The position numbers were made by a program, and so were the translations under genes. Below, one piece after another: positions 62,508-64,000 of a stretch of 64,000 nt of DNA (positions within the stretch are counted from its first letter, which is position 1; each line of letters opens with the position of its first letter). A model generated the notes under the pieces. That model was not told the origin of the DNA, did no database searches, and saw only the letters and a program-made list of their open reading frames with translations. The stretch spans positions 124,001 through 188,000 of the forward strand of contig NZ_JBPKBI010000006.1 in NCBI RefSeq assembly GCF_051388935.1, written 5' to 3'. Origin of the DNA: Yinghuangia sp035454725 (GTDB lineage Bacteria; Actinomycetota; Actinomycetes; Streptomycetales; Streptomycetaceae).

Positions 62508-63461
62508 ATGGACGTCGACGCGTCGTACGCGTACTGCGAGCGGCTGACCCGCAATCAGGCGCGGAACTTCTACTACGGCATCCGGTTGCTGCCTGACCCC
62601 AAACGGCTCGCGCTCAGTGCCGTGTACGCGTTCGCCCGCGAAGTCGACGACATCGGCGACGGCGACCTCCCGCTGGAGACGAAGGTCGCCGAACTGGGCC
62701 GCATGCGGGCGCAACTGGAGGACCTGTCCGCGTATCGCGACCCCGTCTGCGCCGCACTGGCCGACGCCGTGCGGCGCTACCCCATCCCGCTGTCGGCGCT
62801 CGACGAGCTGATCGACGGCGTCGAGATGGACCTGAAGGAGACCCAGTACCAGAACTTCGAGGAACTGCGCGTCTACTGCCGGTGTGTCGCCGGCGCGGTC
62901 GGCCGGCTTTCGCTCGGCATCTTCGGCTCCACCGACGCGGACCGTGCCCCCGACCTCGCGGACACGCTCGGCATCGCGCTCCAAGTCACCAACATCCTCC
63001 GGGACATCAAGGAGGACAAGGAGAACGGCCGCGTCTACCTGCCGCGCGAGGACCTCGCGAAGTTCGGCCTGGAGGAAGCCTGGGAGCCGGACGGCACGTT
63101 CACGCCCGGCGCGGCGTTCGACGACCTCGTCCGCTTCGAAGGCGAGCGCGCACGACGGCTTTTCGACGAGGGATTGCGGCTGCTTCCGCTGCTCGACCGC
63201 CGCAGTGCCGCGTGCACCGGCGCGATGGCCGGAATCTACCGTCGGTTGCTGACACGTATCGTCGCCGAACCCTCGATTGTGCTCACCGGACGCCAATCGC
63301 TGCCGGGCTGGGAAAAGGCGGAGATCGCGGTACGGGGACTTTCCGGCCTGCCGGTCGGAGAACGCAGCGCGTTCGCGCGTTTCCTGGATCACACGGATCA
63401 CCCGGATCAACTCCCCGGATCGGGAACACCTTCGGGGAAAAAACACTTCAACGGGGAGTAG
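62508..63461 (+). CDS. hpnD: Presqualene diphosphate synthase HpnD
   Basis: A 317-residue squalene/phytoene synthase family enzyme that condenses two farnesyl diphosphates to presqualene diphosphate. Key features are NFYYGIRLLPDPKRLALSAV, first Asp-rich motif FAREVDDIGDGD, YCRCVAGAVGRLSLGIFG, and second motif NILRDIKEDKENGRVYLPRE. The ATG at 62508 has GAGGAG five bases upstream; a GTG at 62496 overlapping the hpnC stop is an alternative. It is followed 31 bases later by hpnE. Confidence 0.94.
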   Translation: MDVDASYAYCERLTRNQARNFYYGIRLLPDPKRLALSAVYAFAREVDDIGDGDLPLETKVAELGRMRAQLEDLSAYRDPVCAALADAVRRYPIPLSALDELIDGVEMDLKETQYQNFEELRVYCRCVAGAVGRLSLGIFGSTDADRAPDLADTLGIALQVTNILRDIKEDKENGRVYLPREDLAKFGLEEAWEPDGTFTPGAAFDDLVRFEGERARRLFDEGLRLLPLLDRRSAACTGAMAGIYRRLLTRIVAEPSIVLTGRQSLPGWEKAEIAVRGLSGLPVGERSAFARFLDHTDHPDQLPGSGTPSGKKHFNGE

Positions 63462-63492
63462 GCCAAGTGATCATCTGGGTACGTGAGGGCAC

Positions 63493-64000
63493 ATGACACG
63501 CCGTCTGATCGTGGTGGGGGGAGGGCTCGCCGGCATCACCGCCGCGTTGACGGCGGCCGATGCGGGTGCCTCGGTGACCCTTCTGGAGGGACGACCCCGC
63601 CTGGGGGGCGCGACGTTCTCCTTCCGTCGCGACGGACGCTGGCTCGACAACGGGCAGCACGTGTTCCTGCGCTGCTGTACCGAGTACCAGTGGTTCCTCA
63701 ACCGAATCGGCTCCGCGGACAAAGTCGTCCTGCAAGACCGGCTCGACGTCCCGGTCCTCACCCCGTGGGGGACCACAGGCCGCCTGTGGCGCACCCGGCT
63801 GCCCTCCCCGCTCCACCTGTCCGCCGCCCTCTCGCGCTACCCGTTCCTCACCCTCGCCGGGCGCGCCCGGGTCGGCCTCGCGGCCCTCGCCCTGAAGCGC
63901 CTGGACCCGGAGGATCCGCGCCTCGACACCATGACCTTCGGCGCCTGGCTCGACCGCTTCGGCGTCACCGCCCGAGAACGCGCCGCGATGTGGGACCTCG
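63493..64000 (+). CDS. hpnE: Hydroxysqualene dehydroxylase HpnE (5' part)
   Basis: The first 169 codons are visible; the gene runs past the window edge. The N-terminus is an FAD-binding Rossmann fold, IVVGGGLAGITAALTAADAG, then GRPRLGGATFSF and WLDNGQHVFLRCCTEYQWFL, as in amine-oxidase-like desaturases named HpnE. The enzyme reduces hydroxysqualene to squalene, the substrate of squalene-hopene cyclase. GAGGG precedes the ATG. Position after hpnC and hpnD confirms the assignment; the cyclase gene should lie beyond the edge. Confidence 0.93.
   Translation, partial: MTRRLIVVGGGLAGITAALTAADAGASVTLLEGRPRLGGATFSFRRDGRWLDNGQHVFLRCCTEYQWFLNRIGSADKVVLQDRLDVPVLTPWGTTGRLWRTRLPSPLHLSAALSRYPFLTLAGRARVGLAALALKRLDPEDPRLDTMTFGAWLDRFGVTARERAAMWDL

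Overview
The window is chromosomal DNA from a very GC-rich actinomycete, most likely a member of the Streptomycetaceae. The signs are strong third-position GC bias, frequent GTG starts, ATGA/GTGA start-stop overlaps, a DUF5753/DUF397 pair, an AfsR-type SARP regulator, a hopanoid cluster, and rare TTA codons in one regulator. No tRNA, rRNA, CRISPR array or intact insertion sequence was recognised.

Layout. 0-7 kb: the end of a DUF5753 regulator with its DUF397 partner, a large SARP/NB-ARC/TPR regulator, and a convergent DrrAB-type exporter. Between regulator and exporter lies an obvious assembly scar: a 126-bp direct repeat, a 26-G run and one N, placed exactly at a perfect 16-bp hairpin. 6.8-10 kb: a decayed stretch with a GntR remnant, a frameshifted membrane-protein gene and a regulator tail around an intact FAD-dependent oxidase. 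10.2-11.3 kb: a small protein coupled to an orphan ABC ATPase. 11.5-21.5 kb: an unbroken signalling locus of GlnX-like membrane sensor, GlnH-like lipoprotein, coiled-coil protein, PknG-type kinase, PP2C phosphatase, vWA protein and FHA protein. 21.6-27.5 kb: a GH20 hexosaminidase, then homogentisate catabolism (hmgA, unknown gene, fahA) facing an AraC regulator. 28-31.5 kb: two membrane glycosyltransferases.

32.5-35.3 kb holds a second GlnX-like sensor fused back-to-back with a family 1 solute-binding lipoprotein and no transporter, paralleling the first GlnX-GlnH pair. 35.6-39 kb holds a PCMT-like methyltransferase coupled to a 35-residue peptide gene, divergent from a TTA-containing XRE/TPR regulator and a GNAT. 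39-42.5 kb is a MprAB/PepD-like envelope-stress module. 42.7-47.1 kb holds a zinc alcohol dehydrogenase, a cyclase-family hydrolase, a MarR regulator and an SDR. Then follow a lone APS kinase, a class II Fic protein with a leaderless-type promoter, a secreted SurE, a SnoaL-like protein and a DHA2 drug exporter.

52.9-55 kb is a haem/iron locus (DUF2470 protein, anchored neocarzinostatin-fold protein, haem oxygenase) with an iron-box-like site in the divergent promoter. A complete Dpp-type ABC importer follows (55-61.1 kb). The window ends in hpnC-hpnD-hpnE, which convert farnesyl diphosphate to squalene for hopanoids; hpnE is cut by the window edge.

Most interesting: the two GlnX/solute-binding-protein pairs and the kinase-phosphatase-vWA-FHA module beside one of them; the peptide plus PCMT unit; and the assembly scar, which is technical rather than biological.
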